Shown in pieces: positions 22,439-30,355 of a stretch of DNA of 36,549 nt. The stretch spans positions 1 to 36,549 of the forward strand of contig CANQBC010000021.1 in NCBI GenBank assembly GCA_947589225.1, in the 5' to 3' direction. This DNA comes from an uncultured Oscillospiraceae bacterium. GTDB taxonomy: Bacteria > Bacillota > Clostridia > Oscillospirales > Oscillospiraceae. The translations under genes and the position numbers were made by a program. Within the stretch, counting starts at the first letter, position 1. The number at the start of each line of letters is the position of its first letter. The notes under the pieces were generated by a model. The model made no database searches and had not been told where the DNA came from. It saw only the letters and a program-made list of their open reading frames with translations.

Positions 22439-24330
22439 ATATGGATAAATGGCTGAATAGTGTTTATTCAGATGGCACGGGGGAGTTTGTGAGCTCCCCG
22501 CTGCCCTCCCCGAGGGATAACGTGACGGTGCGTCTGCGTATTATTGAAGGAGCCCCCGTGGAACGTGTGTTTATCCGCTCCCTCCACAACGGGCTCCAGA
22601 GCTTCACGGAAATGAGACCCGGCGAGATCATCCACGGCCTCCGGTATTACGAGGCGCCCGTGCATATCAATGAAGATCGCGTGCAGTACCATTTTTGTAT
22701 CGCCGCTTCCGATACCACGTACTATTACACGCAAATGGGCATAACCACGTACGTCCCCGACCATACGTACGATTTTGTACTCCTTTCGAATTACGTCCAG
22801 CCCGAGTGGGTCAAGAGCGCTGTGTTTTATCAGATCTTCCCGGAGCGCTTTTGCAACGGCGATAGGTCAAATGACGTTGTGACAGGGGAGTACTATGTGG
22901 GCGGATACCCGGCCCTTCACCGGGAATGGGACGACAAGGTGCTGGACTACGAGCATGGCCGGTGCATGGATTTTTACGGCGGCGACCTGCAGGGCATACG
23001 CCGGAAGCTTCCGTACCTGAAAAAGCTCGGCGTGACCGCCCTGTACCTGAACCCCATTTTTGCCGGTCCGTCCGTCCACAAGTACGACTGCGTGGACTAC
23101 TTCCATGTGGATCCACATTTTGGTGGTGACGAGGCCCTGGCGGAGCTTACCCGGGCGGCCCATGAGCAGGGGATCCGTGTGATACTCGATATTTCGATAA
23201 ATCACACAGGCTCCGATCACCGCTGGTTCAATAAGGACGGCGTTTTCTTCCCGAAAACCGTCGGCGCGTACAACGATCCCGGAAGCCCCGAGCGGAGCTT
23301 CTATTATTTCGGAGAAGGCAACTCCTATCACGGCTGGTACGGCAACGCCCATATGCCGACGCTCAACTATAATTCTCAAAAACTGCGCGACGACGTCTAC
23401 CGCGCACAGGATTCCGTCCTGCGCAAATGGCTGAAGCCGCCGTACAATATCGACGGCTGGCGTTTTGACGTGGCGGACACCTTCGCCCGCCACGACGACA
23501 CCCAGCTTGCCCACACGCTATGGCCGGAGATTCGCCGCGCCATCCGCGAGGAGAACCCTCAGGCGTACATTCTCGCCGAGGATTGGGGGGACTGCGCCCA
23601 GTATTTACAGGGCGGGGAGTGGGACTCGCCCATGAACTATTTCGGCTGCGCCAGAGTCATCCGGGAGTTTCTCGGGCAGCGCGACCTGTTCCTACATCCG
23701 CTTCTGCGCTCCAAAAGGAAGATGACGGGGGAGGACGTGAAGGCGCGGGTCATGCAGCACTTTGCCAAGCTGCCCTGGGTCATTCAGGAGAACCAGTTCA
23801 ATCTGGTGGACAGCCATGACGTGCCCCGGCTCCACAACGACCCGGCCATGGATATGCGCGCCCGGCGCGCCGCCCTTATATTCCAGTTCATTCTCCCCGG
23901 GGCCGCCAGCATATACTATGGCGACGAGGCGGATATCGGCGGCACGACCGATACCAACGAGGGCTGCCGCTGGCCCATGCCCTGGGACAAGGATATCGAG
24001 GGGACGGACACTTACCGGCTCTACCATATGATGTGCGTTCTCAAAGCCTCCCACAGGGCTCTCAGGGAGGGCGGCATGAAGTTTCTCCTCGCTGACGGTT
24101 CCGTATTCGCCATTGCCAGGTTTACGCGTGAGGAGGCGTTTGTCGCGGTGATATCAAACAGTGACGACGAGGAGACCGTCGCTCTGCCGCTGCGTGATAT
24201 AGGTGCGAAAATGCCGGCAAGCGGCGCGGACATTTTTGAAAGCGCCGTGAGCTTTATCCCTTCCGACGGCGGTGCGATCCTCACCATACCGCCCCGCGCG
24301 TCCCTGCTCTTCAACTGCCCGATGCTGTGA
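22435..24330 (+). CDS. GH13 maltodextrin glucosidase / neopullulanase-type enzyme
   Basis: A 631-residue enzyme with an N-terminal CBM34-like beta domain (about 1-120) and an alpha-amylase (beta/alpha)8 domain. The catalytic residues are nucleophile D345 in GWRFDVADTF, acid/base E382 in ILAEDWGD and D462 in LVDSHDVPRL. LYLNPIFAGPSVHKYDCVDY and VILDISINHTGSDHRWF are the other conserved regions. The domain layout fits the GH13_20 cyclomaltodextrinase/neopullulanase group, acting on maltooligosaccharides in the cytoplasm (no signal peptide). The GTG start overlaps the malQ stop (GTGA); ATG 22441 is the alternative start. The acid/base motif AEDWGD differs slightly from the usual GExW form, but the Glu is kept. 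Confidence 0.92.
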   Translation: MNMDKWLNSVYSDGTGEFVSSPLPSPRDNVTVRLRIIEGAPVERVFIRSLHNGLQSFTEMRPGEIIHGLRYYEAPVHINEDRVQYHFCIAASDTTYYYTQMGITTYVPDHTYDFVLLSNYVQPEWVKSAVFYQIFPERFCNGDRSNDVVTGEYYVGGYPALHREWDDKVLDYEHGRCMDFYGGDLQGIRRKLPYLKKLGVTALYLNPIFAGPSVHKYDCVDYFHVDPHFGGDEALAELTRAAHEQGIRVILDISINHTGSDHRWFNKDGVFFPKTVGAYNDPGSPERSFYYFGEGNSYHGWYGNAHMPTLNYNSQKLRDDVYRAQDSVLRKWLKPPYNIDGWRFDVADTFARHDDTQLAHTLWPEIRRAIREENPQAYILAEDWGDCAQYLQGGEWDSPMNYFGCARVIREFLGQRDLFLHPLLRSKRKMTGEDVKARVMQHFAKLPWVIQENQFNLVDSHDVPRLHNDPAMDMRARRAALIFQFILPGAASIYYGDEADIGGTTDTNEGCRWPMPWDKDIEGTDTYRLYHMMCVLKASHRALREGGMKFLLADGSVFAIARFTREEAFVAVISNSDDEETVALPLRDIGAKMPASGADIFESAVSFIPSDGGAILTIPPRASLLFNCPML

Positions 24331-24397
24331 CAAGCGTCCGACCGCGGCATACAATGGAGTAGGCGCGTAAGCGCCAAATCCATTGGAGCAGATGACC

Positions 24398-24637
24398 ATG
24401 CACAGCTACACGGTGCAAAAAGGCGAGAGCTCAAGATCGGTGGCTGAAAAATTCGGCGTCAATGAGTCGGCCCTTCTCCGGGAAAATACCGCGCCCTTTT
24501 ACGAGGGCCAGCAGGTGGTCGTCCCGGTGCGCGTCATGCATATCGCGTCAAATCCGCCGTCTCTTTTACAGCGCTGCTACCAGATCCCTGATGCCTCCAT
24601 TCTTGAGAGCTCAGACCATATGAACATAATATTCTGA
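24398..24637 (+). CDS. Small LysM-domain protein without signal peptide
   Basis: A 79-residue protein. Residues 2-48 form one LysM domain (YTVQKGESSRSVAEKFGVNE, ENTAPFYEGQQVVVPV), followed by a 30-residue tail. LysM domains bind N-acetylglucosamine polymers. There is no signal peptide or membrane segment, so it would be cytoplasmic, or perhaps mother-cell-made for the spore coat as in SafA-type proteins. The start ATG 24398 is chosen because GGAG lies 9 bases upstream; ATG 24392 and TTG 24383 are also in frame. It follows the GH13 gene on the same strand and ends before a hairpin. Its role next to maltodextrin genes is unexplained. Confidence 0.75.
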   Translation: MHSYTVQKGESSRSVAEKFGVNESALLRENTAPFYEGQQVVVPVRVMHIASNPPSLLQRCYQIPDASILESSDHMNIIF

Positions 24638-24641
24638 TAAA

Positions 24642-24663
24642 CGGGGATCCGAAAGGATCCCCG
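24642..24663. terminator. Hairpin after the LysM gene
   Basis: CGGGGATCC-gaaa-GGATCCCCG is a perfect 9-bp stem with a GNRA-type tetraloop, 4 bp after the LysM stop codon. No T-run follows. Confidence 0.7.
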
Positions 24664-24790
24664 AAAAGCTGTTGATAAGCGATAATACCAATATGATATG
24701 CGACGAAAATCAGTATAACATTGTACCACTCAAATGTGATGCTTAAGGCGCTGCTTATCGATTTTCTGTCCTTAACGCTCCGGCTGCGCC

Positions 24791-24839
24791 GAACAGAAAA
24801 CGCTCCGGCGATTTGTCCTTGCCCGGAGCGTTCCTGTTC
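24791..24839 (-). terminator. Terminator of mutY
   Basis: On the minus strand AACGCTCCGG pairs with CCGGAGCGTT, extended by GAACAG/CTGTTC, and the distal side reads GTTTTCTGTTC. It lies about 20 bp past the mutY stop. The interval 24664-24790 shows no gene. Confidence 0.7.
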
Positions 24840-24859
24840 GCTTCTTCGGCTCGACCTTG

Positions 24860-25933
24860 TCAGACGTGAGGGTTTGACTGTTGATCATCGATTTTTTCAA
24901 GCCAAAAGCGGAAGGCGGAGGGGATCGCGTATTCCCCGCGCAGATACCGCGGTATCTGCCAGAGAAAAGGAGCCGACTTCCTGGCGCAGCTGATATAAAA
25001 ACCTTTCATATGCCATTCCACGTGGGTGAAAAGGTGTTTCGCCTCACCCCACGGCTCGATGTACAGGGGTTCCAATCCATCTTCCCGCAGATGGGAAAGG
25101 ATCTCGCCGGCACTTAAAAAGCCGTCCGTGTTGGGAAACTCCCACATTCCCGCCAGCAATCCCTTCTCATCCCGCCGCCGGACGGCGTATTTGCCCGCAC
25201 ATTCAAGCAGAAGTACCGTCCGCTCCTCCACCCGCCGGGGCTTTTTGGGGGAGCGAAAGGGGAGCGCGGCCTGCTCGCCCCGTTCTCTCGCAAGGCAAAG
25301 CCTCGACAGGGGACAGACGCCGCATTTCGCGCCCTCCCGGGGTAGACAGACCGTCTCGCCCAGCTCCATAAGGCCCTCGGTGAGTATACCCGCGTCCTCT
25401 CCGGCGGGGTACACGCCCTGTAAAAGCTCCGTCACGCGAGAGCGCGTCTTTGGACTCAGAGCGTCGTCATGGCACGCTGTCAGACGCAGGATCACCCGGA
25501 GCACGTTTCCGTCCACCGCCGGCTCGGGCTGTCCCTGGGCAATGGAAGCGATAGCCCCGGCCGTGTAGTCCCCAATGCCGGGAAGGGCGCGCAGCTCCGC
25601 GGCCGTCTGCGGCAGCTCCCCGCCGTTCCTTTCCACGACCTCCCGGGCGCATTTTTGCAAATTCCTCGCGCGGCTGTAGTAGCCCAGACCCTCCCAGAGC
25701 TTCATAAGCTCCTCCTCCGGCGCCTCCGCCAGCGCCTCCACGGTGGGAAAACGCTCCATGAACCGGAGGTAGTAGGGGAGGGCCGCCTCGATCCGCGTTT
25801 GCTGGAGCATGACCTCCGACACCCAGACGGCGTAGGGTGTCGGATGCTCCCGCCAGGGCAGGGGACGGCGGTTTACCCGGTGCCACACCAAAATCAGAGG
25901 CACCGCGGCGGAGATACGTTCGGAATCGGTCAC
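24860..25933 (-). CDS. mutY: A/G-specific adenine glycosylase
   Basis: A 357-residue DNA repair enzyme that removes adenine mispaired with 8-oxoguanine. Catalytic E40 lies in SEVMLQQT, the helix-hairpin-helix is LPGIGDYTAGA (117-127) and the catalytic Asp is D141 in VDGNVLR. The 4Fe-4S cysteines are C196, C204, C207 and C213; the first gap is seven residues rather than the six of E. coli MutY. A C-terminal NUDIX-like 8-oxoG recognition domain runs from about 225 to 350. The start GTG 25933 follows AGAGAGGTGA; the frame extends upstream but lacks family similarity. It is transcribed alone from the minus strand, with terminators on both sides. Confidence 0.93.
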   Translation of the reverse strand: MTDSERISAAVPLILVWHRVNRRPLPWREHPTPYAVWVSEVMLQQTRIEAALPYYLRFMERFPTVEALAEAPEEELMKLWEGLGYYSRARNLQKCAREVVERNGGELPQTAAELRALPGIGDYTAGAIASIAQGQPEPAVDGNVLRVILRLTACHDDALSPKTRSRVTELLQGVYPAGEDAGILTEGLMELGETVCLPREGAKCGVCPLSRLCLARERGEQAALPFRSPKKPRRVEERTVLLLECAGKYAVRRRDEKGLLAGMWEFPNTDGFLSAGEILSHLREDGLEPLYIEPWGEAKHLFTHVEWHMKGFYISCARKSAPFLWQIPRYLRGEYAIPSAFRFWLEKIDDQQSNPHV

Positions 25934-26093
25934 TAAGATCACCTCTCTTTTAAAGAAGTATACCACTTTTTCGGAATGGAAACAAGAAAGTTGCCGGATA
26001 GTTGCTTTATAAGGGCGCTTTGTTCTTTGGCCTGATCTCTTTCCGCTGGCGTCCGTCTGGATGGCTGCCAACCACCTTTACGAGAAAGTAAAA

Positions 26094-26127
26094 TCAAAAA
26101 ACTCGGGAGGCCCGATGGCCTCCCGAG
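26094..26127 (-). terminator. Rho-independent terminator of pckG
   Basis: CTCGGGAGGCC and GGCCTCCCGAG form a perfect 11-bp stem with a 4-nt loop; on the minus strand it is followed by TTTTTT. It lies 19 bp after the pckG stop. Confidence 0.92.
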
Positions 26128-26146
26128 AATTCTTTTCTGGGTTTGC

Positions 26147-27919
26147 TTATTTGAGGTTGTTTTCCAGAGTCTCCAGATTCTGCTCCAGCTCACGGGGAAG
26201 CTTGCCCTCGCCGACCTCGTCGAAGAACTTGCGGATGTCGGCGGCCTCGCCTCTCCATACCTCCTTGTCGATGGTCAGAAGCTCATGGAGAATCTCGGGG
26301 GAAACCTCGTCCTCGATGCCCTCAAGGTTGATGTCCTCGGGCTTGGGCATATAGCCGATGGGGGTCTCCACGGCGTCCACCTCGCCGGCGCAGCGCTTCA
26401 GGATCCACTCAAGAACGCGCATATTGTCGCCGAAGCCCGGCCAGAGGAAGTGGCCCTCGTCGTCGGTGCGGAACCAGTTAACGTGGAAGATCTTGGGGAG
26501 CTTGGTGACACGGGGATCTTTGCCCATATCGACCCAGTGCTGCCAGTAGTCGGCCACATGGTAGCCGATGAAGGGACGCATGGACATGGGGTCGCGGCGG
26601 ACGACGCCCACGGCGCCGGTGGCGGCGGCAGTGGTCTCGGAGGCGACGGTTGCGCCCAGGAACACGCCGTGGTTCCAGTCGCGGGACTGGTAGACCAGGG
26701 GAGCGGTCTTGGCGCGGCGGCCGCCGAAGAGCATGGCGTCCAGAGGCACGCCCTGAGGATTGTCAAACTCCTTGGAAAGGCAGGGGCAGTTGCGCGCGGG
26801 GGCGGTGAAGCGGGAGTTGGGATGAGCGCCCTTGGAGCCGTCGGAGGGATCCCACGGCTCGCCCTTCCAGTTGAGAGCGCCCTCGGGGGGATTCTTGTCC
26901 ATACCCTCCCACCAGACGGTGCCGTCGGGTTTGAGAACGACGTTGGTGAAAATGGTGTTCTTCTTGGTGGACATCATGGCGTTGGGATTGGACTTCATGG
27001 AGGTGCCGGGGGCCACGCCGAAGAAGCCGTTCTCCGGGTTCACGGCCCAGAGACGCCCGTCGGGGCCGGGACGGATCCAGGCAATGTCGTCGCCCACAGT
27101 CCAGACCTTGTAGCCCTTCTTCTGGTAGCCCTCGGGGGGAATGAGCATGGCGAGATTCGTCTTGCCGCAGGCGGAGGGGAAAGCGGCGGAGATGTAGTGA
27201 ATCTCGCCGTTGGGGAACTCCACGCCCAAAATCAGCATATGCTCGGCCATCCACCCCTCGTTACGGCCAAGGCAGGAGGCAATACGCAGGGCAAAGCACT
27301 TTTTGCCCAGGAGCACGTTCCCGCCGTAACCGGAGTTGACGGACATGATGAGATTCTCCTGGGGGAAGTGGACGATATAGCGCTTCTCGGGATCCAGATC
27401 GGCCTTGGCGTGCAGGCCCTTGATGAAGTCGGGGCTGTCGCCCAGAGCGTCATAGACATCAAGGCCCACACGGGTCATAATAGCCATAGAGACGACCACA
27501 TAGATGGAATCGGTAAGCTCGATGCCGTACTTGGCAAAGGGGGAGCCCACGATGGACATGGAATAGGGGATGACGTACATGGTGCGGCCCTTCATGGAGC
27601 CGTCGTAGATGCCATAGAGCATGGTCTTCATCTCTTTGGGATCCATCCAGTTGTTGGTGGGGCCGGCATCTTCCTTCTTCTCGCAGCAGATAAAAGTGCG
27701 ATCCTCAACGCGCGCCACGTCGTTGACGGCGGAACGGTGATAGACACAGCCGGGAAGCTCCTCTCCGTTGAGCTTAATAAGCTCCCCGGTTTTGTAAGCC
27801 TCCTGACGAAGGGCCTCAAGCTGCTCCTCACTGCCGTCGATCCAGACGATCTTCTCGGGCTTTGTAAGGGCGGCCATCTCGTCTATCCAGCTGAGAACTG
27901 CCTTGTTTTTGGTGTACAT
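26147..27919 (-). CDS. pckG: Phosphoenolpyruvate carboxykinase (GTP)
   Basis: A 590-residue enzyme interconverting oxaloacetate plus GTP and PEP plus CO2. Diagnostic segments: FPSACGKTNLAML (about 247-259) with the P-loop and the reactive Cys of GTP-type enzymes, GDDIAWIRPGPDGRLWAVNPE, FFGVAPGTS and FLWPGFGDNMRVLEWI. Length is normal for the GTP family and distinct from ATP-type PckA. The start is ATG 27919, with AAGGAGG 9 bases ahead; the ATG two codons upstream is too close. It has its own promoter (27963-27991) and a strong terminator. In a fermenter it may run toward oxaloacetate (CO2 fixation) or toward gluconeogenesis; sequence cannot decide. Confidence 0.95.
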   Translation of the reverse strand: MYTKNKAVLSWIDEMAALTKPEKIVWIDGSEEQLEALRQEAYKTGELIKLNGEELPGCVYHRSAVNDVARVEDRTFICCEKKEDAGPTNNWMDPKEMKTMLYGIYDGSMKGRTMYVIPYSMSIVGSPFAKYGIELTDSIYVVVSMAIMTRVGLDVYDALGDSPDFIKGLHAKADLDPEKRYIVHFPQENLIMSVNSGYGGNVLLGKKCFALRIASCLGRNEGWMAEHMLILGVEFPNGEIHYISAAFPSACGKTNLAMLIPPEGYQKKGYKVWTVGDDIAWIRPGPDGRLWAVNPENGFFGVAPGTSMKSNPNAMMSTKKNTIFTNVVLKPDGTVWWEGMDKNPPEGALNWKGEPWDPSDGSKGAHPNSRFTAPARNCPCLSKEFDNPQGVPLDAMLFGGRRAKTAPLVYQSRDWNHGVFLGATVASETTAAATGAVGVVRRDPMSMRPFIGYHVADYWQHWVDMGKDPRVTKLPKIFHVNWFRTDDEGHFLWPGFGDNMRVLEWILKRCAGEVDAVETPIGYMPKPEDINLEGIEDEVSPEILHELLTIDKEVWRGEAADIRKFFDEVGEGKLPRELEQNLETLENNLK

Positions 27920-27962
27920 GTGCATAAACCTCCTTATAGAGATACAAATTTCTCTGCATATC

Positions 27963-27991
27963 ATTTTACACTAAAAAGCCAAAAGTTTCAA
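27963..27991 (-). promoter_or_regulatory. Promoter of pckG
   Basis: On the minus strand TTGAAA (27986-27991) and TAAAAT (27963-27968) are separated by 17 bp. The start codon is about 45 bp downstream. Several AACGTT-containing sequences lie just upstream of it (28013-28060). Confidence 0.78.
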
Positions 27992-28080
27992 CGTCACACA
28001 TGACAAATTATCAACGTTTTGATTTAAATTTTTAATATAGTTTACTTGCAAAGAAACGTTCGACGTTACAAAGCATTGTG

Positions 28081-28668
28081 TCATGTCGGTTTTGACAAAA
28101 AATTACTTCCAGAAAGCGTAAATCGCCAGGGCCAATGCTTTGCGTCTCCGGCGTAGTCAATGCCTATCCGCGGCGAGGCTTCCACCGTGGTATTTGCGGT
28201 TCCCCCCTCTACCGTGAGAGGGGAGAGGGGGTCGAAAATCCTCGTCCCGTAAAGCTCCTTCGTGATCCCCAGCGCCGCGCACAGCTTGCCCGGGCCGGAG
28301 CATAGATTTGTAATCTTGTCCGTTTTGCGCCTCCTGCTCATGACGTCAAGACCGTCCACAGGCTCCAGCGCCCGGATAAGGACACAGTCCGGATCTCCGT
28401 CATGTCCGCAGGAGAGGTTGAGGCACCAGTATATACCGTAGATGAGGTAGATGTACACGAGGCCCTTGCCATTAAAAAGCGCCCGAACCCGTTCGGTGCG
28501 TCCCTTATAGGAGTGCGCCGCCGGATCCAGGGGGCCGCGGTATGCCTCCGTCTCGACGATTATTCCCCGGGTTTCACATCCGTCTATACGGGAAACGAGA
28601 GTACATCCCACAAGCTCCCGCGCGACGGTCAGCGTATCTCTTCTGAAAAAATCCTCTGAAAGAATCAC
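28081..28668 (-). CDS. mpg: 3-methyladenine DNA glycosylase (Mpg/AAG family)
   Basis: A 195-residue alkyladenine-type base excision glycosylase that removes 3-methyladenine and related lesions. It shows VETEAYRGPLDPAAHSYKG with the catalytic Glu of ETEAY (E41), RALFNGKGLVYIYLIYGIYW (Tyr intercalation region) and NLCSGPGKLCAALGI. The start GTG 28668 is chosen because GGGAGGG lies upstream and it overlaps the rsmA stop by 4 bp (GTGA). Translation is therefore coupled to rsmA. The frame stays open further upstream inside rsmA, but that part is not homologous to the family. The last residues end close to the pckG promoter region. Confidence 0.93.
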   Translation of the reverse strand: MILSEDFFRRDTLTVARELVGCTLVSRIDGCETRGIIVETEAYRGPLDPAAHSYKGRTERVRALFNGKGLVYIYLIYGIYWCLNLSCGHDGDPDCVLIRALEPVDGLDVMSRRRKTDKITNLCSGPGKLCAALGITKELYGTRIFDPLSPLTVEGGTANTTVEASPRIGIDYAGDAKHWPWRFTLSGSNFLSKPT

Positions 28669-29528
28669 AAAAGCGCCCTCCCAATAGAGTCTGTAAGAGC
28701 CGCGAATTCCGGGATCCCTAACGCTTCCCCGCGCACTGTCTCGGATAATCCGCATTCGGATACACACCCGGCGATCTCCGACTTTTCAAGCCGCCCGGAA
28801 AAACCCGAGCTAAGGGCGTTCACAAGCGTCTTGCGCCGCTGATTGAAGGAAGCCCGGACAATTTGAAAAAAGAGCCTTTCATTCACATCCGCGACGGGTT
28901 TGTCCCGCTTTGTTAGCCTGACGACGGAGCTTGTCACTTTTGGCCTGGGGTCAAAGCAATCCGGGGGTACGTCAAAGAGTAAACTTGCGCGATAGTAGAA
29001 GTCCACAAAAATTCCAAAAGCCCCATAATCCTCGGTTCCCGGGGCTGCGCATATACGCCTTGCCACCTCACGCTGGAGCATCACGGTGATCGTCGCGAAA
29101 AGCCCGGAGCCGATCAACTTTGTCAGAACCGGCGATGTTATATTGTACGGGAGATTCGCACAGACAGCGGGGGAGAGGCCGCGAAAATGCTCCGCCGCCA
29201 GCGCCTTGAGATCGGCCCCCATCACGTCGGCGTTCAAAACCGTCGCGTTATCAAAATTACCGACAGTCTCCGCTAAAACAGGCATCAGCCGCGCGTCGAT
29301 CTCCAACGCCAGTACCTTTCCGGCTCGTTTGGCAAGCTCCGCCGTCAGACACCCAACCCCCGGACCGATCTCCAGGACTCCGGTTCGCCCGTCAACGCCG
29401 CTCTCGGCCGCAATTCTTTCCGGCACCCATTTAGCTATAAGAAAGTTTTGCCCCTTGGACTTGGAAAAATGGAACCCGTGCCGCTCCAAAAGCGGGGTGA
29501 GAAAAGAAGGATCGCAAAGATCCGGCAT
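28665..29528 (-). CDS. rsmA: 16S rRNA dimethyladenosine transferase
   Basis: A 287-residue SAM-dependent enzyme that dimethylates two adjacent adenines near the 3' end of 16S rRNA (KsgA). It has SKGQNFL (about 24-30), motif I LEIGPGVGCLTAEL (52-65), the acidic motif II ALEID and motif IV NLPYNITSPV (125-134). The C-terminal domain (about 190-287) contains FDPRPKVTSSVVRL and ASFNQRRKTL, all typical. Start ATG 29528 with an AAAGGGTGA site. Promoter boxes TGGACA and TAAAGT lie upstream. The next gene, mpg, overlaps by 4 bp, giving a two-gene maintenance operon. Confidence 0.95.
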   Translation of the reverse strand: MPDLCDPSFLTPLLERHGFHFSKSKGQNFLIAKWVPERIAAESGVDGRTGVLEIGPGVGCLTAELAKRAGKVLALEIDARLMPVLAETVGNFDNATVLNADVMGADLKALAAEHFRGLSPAVCANLPYNITSPVLTKLIGSGLFATITVMLQREVARRICAAPGTEDYGAFGIFVDFYYRASLLFDVPPDCFDPRPKVTSSVVRLTKRDKPVADVNERLFFQIVRASFNQRRKTLVNALSSGFSGRLEKSEIAGCVSECGLSETVRGEALGIPEFAALTDSIGRALL

Positions 29529-29576
29529 ACGGCAGTCACCCTTTCAAACGATGGGATCTAAATGATACATGAGTTT

Positions 29577-29605
29577 ACTTTATCACATTTTTTGCTGTCT
29601 GTCCA
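29577..29605 (-). promoter_or_regulatory. Putative promoter of rsmA-mpg
   Basis: On the minus strand TGGACA (29600-29605) and TAAAGT (29577-29582) are separated by 17 bp and lie about 50 bp ahead of the rsmA start. Confidence 0.6.
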
Positions 29606-29636
29606 TATGTATATGTTCGTGAGCTACGGAGAGAGC

Positions 29637-29690
29637 GTTTACATTTCCGGAGTTTTGTACCATTATGTCAACCAAAATGAAGGTTGACAT
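29637..29690. repeat. TTGACATAA-type inverted repeat at the edge of the mobile region
   Basis: TTATGTCAACC (29663-29673) and GGTTGACAT (29682-29690) form a 9-bp inverted repeat; GTTTACATTT lies at 29637. The 11-mer GGTTGACATAA is shared with the iterated repeats at 11028-11038. A 14-codon frame (MKVDMEKIIKKLEK) follows but looks like a gene scrap. Confidence 0.5.
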
Positions 29691-29809
29691 GGAAAAGATT
29701 ATCAAAAAGCTGGAAAAATAACGAATATCCGCAGGCGGTGAGGGAATCTTCGGCATAACCTGGTGGCTATTTTGTTCATTGGCCTTGTGTCCGCATATGT
29801 GGCGGGAGA

Positions 29810-30010
29810 GATTTTGAACACATCGACCATATCGACGTGTACCATGCGGAGCAGGACGCTATGGGCAGACATAAGCGGATCGTCATTCACTACAACCGCA
29901 TCGGCGCGTTTGAAGTACCTGACCGCCGGAAGATTCAATCGGCGGAGATCACCATGAAAACGCGAAAGGGTGTAGCCGTCAGCTATACCCCCACACAAAT
30001 CGCGGTATGA
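29810..30010 (+). pseudogene. C-terminal remnant of a large serine recombinase
   Basis: Read from 29810 in frame, the sequence gives DFEHIDHIDVYHAEQDAMG, RHKRIVIHYNRIGAFEVPD, then MKTRKGVAVSYTPTQIAV and a TGA stop at 30008-30010. This is the DUF4368-type tail of large serine recombinases that mobilise Tn4451-like and Tn1549-like elements. The catalytic resolvase domain and the rest are missing, and upstream frames show no further similarity. It marks the left side of the conjugative-element region. The remnant cannot catalyse recombination; a functional integrase, if any, is outside the window. Confidence 0.75.
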
Positions 30011-30025
30011 AATTTGAACATAAAA

Positions 30026-30076
30026 ATGCGGAGTGTCCCTGATAGGATACTCAAATCCTATAAGGACACTCCGCAT
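30026..30076. terminator. Long interrupted palindrome after the recombinase remnant
   Basis: ATGCGGAGTGTCC (30026-30038) pairs perfectly with GGACACTCCGCAT (30064-30076), and inside it ATAGGAT pairs with ATCCTAT. The 20 paired bases lie 16 bp after the recombinase stop. It could be a terminator-like hairpin or a recombination-site remnant. A further copy of ATAGGATTTG occurs at about 30094. Confidence 0.65.
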
Positions 30077-30180
30077 GGTCGGAGTGTAATTATAGGATTT
30101 GAAAGAAACCCAGTAATATCAACGGTTTGCAAGCTGTCAGCAAGAGGTTTTATCTATCAAAATACCCCAACATTGATAAG

Positions 30181-30212
30181 CGCCGCCCTATGGAGACTAC
30201 GGGCGGCGTTTT
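30181..30212 (+). terminator. Terminator hairpin
   Basis: CGCCGCCC and GGGCGGCG form an 8-bp stem with a 12-nt loop followed by TTTTC. It lies between the recombinase remnant and parB. Confidence 0.7.
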
Positions 30213-30249
30213 CATATATCAAATTCAAAGGAGGCGGTACGATCCCCCT

Positions 30250-30276
30250 GCCGGGCTGAAATGCCCGGCTTTTTTA
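30250..30276 (+). terminator. Rho-independent terminator ahead of parB
   Basis: GCCGGGC-tgaaat-GCCCGGC followed by TTTTTTA. It insulates parB from upstream transcription or ends a transcript from the lost upstream gene. A ribosome-binding-like AAGGAGGCGG at 30229 is followed only by five sense codons. The rest of the 345-bp gap 30011-30355 shows no gene. Confidence 0.85.
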
Positions 30277-30355
30277 TTTCCAGAGAAAATCGGCAATTTG
30301 TAGAAAATGAACTGCAAACTTTGTGCAAGACAACAAAAATGAAGGAGGCTTGAAA

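Noticed and set aside
26285-28003. 572-residue open frame antisense to pckG
   Set aside because: Low-complexity Gly/His/Val sequence caused by codon bias of the real gene; no family features and no ribosome binding site.
30014-30259. 81-codon frame in the intergenic region before parB
   Set aside because: It crosses a long palindrome and a terminator hairpin, with no family resemblance.
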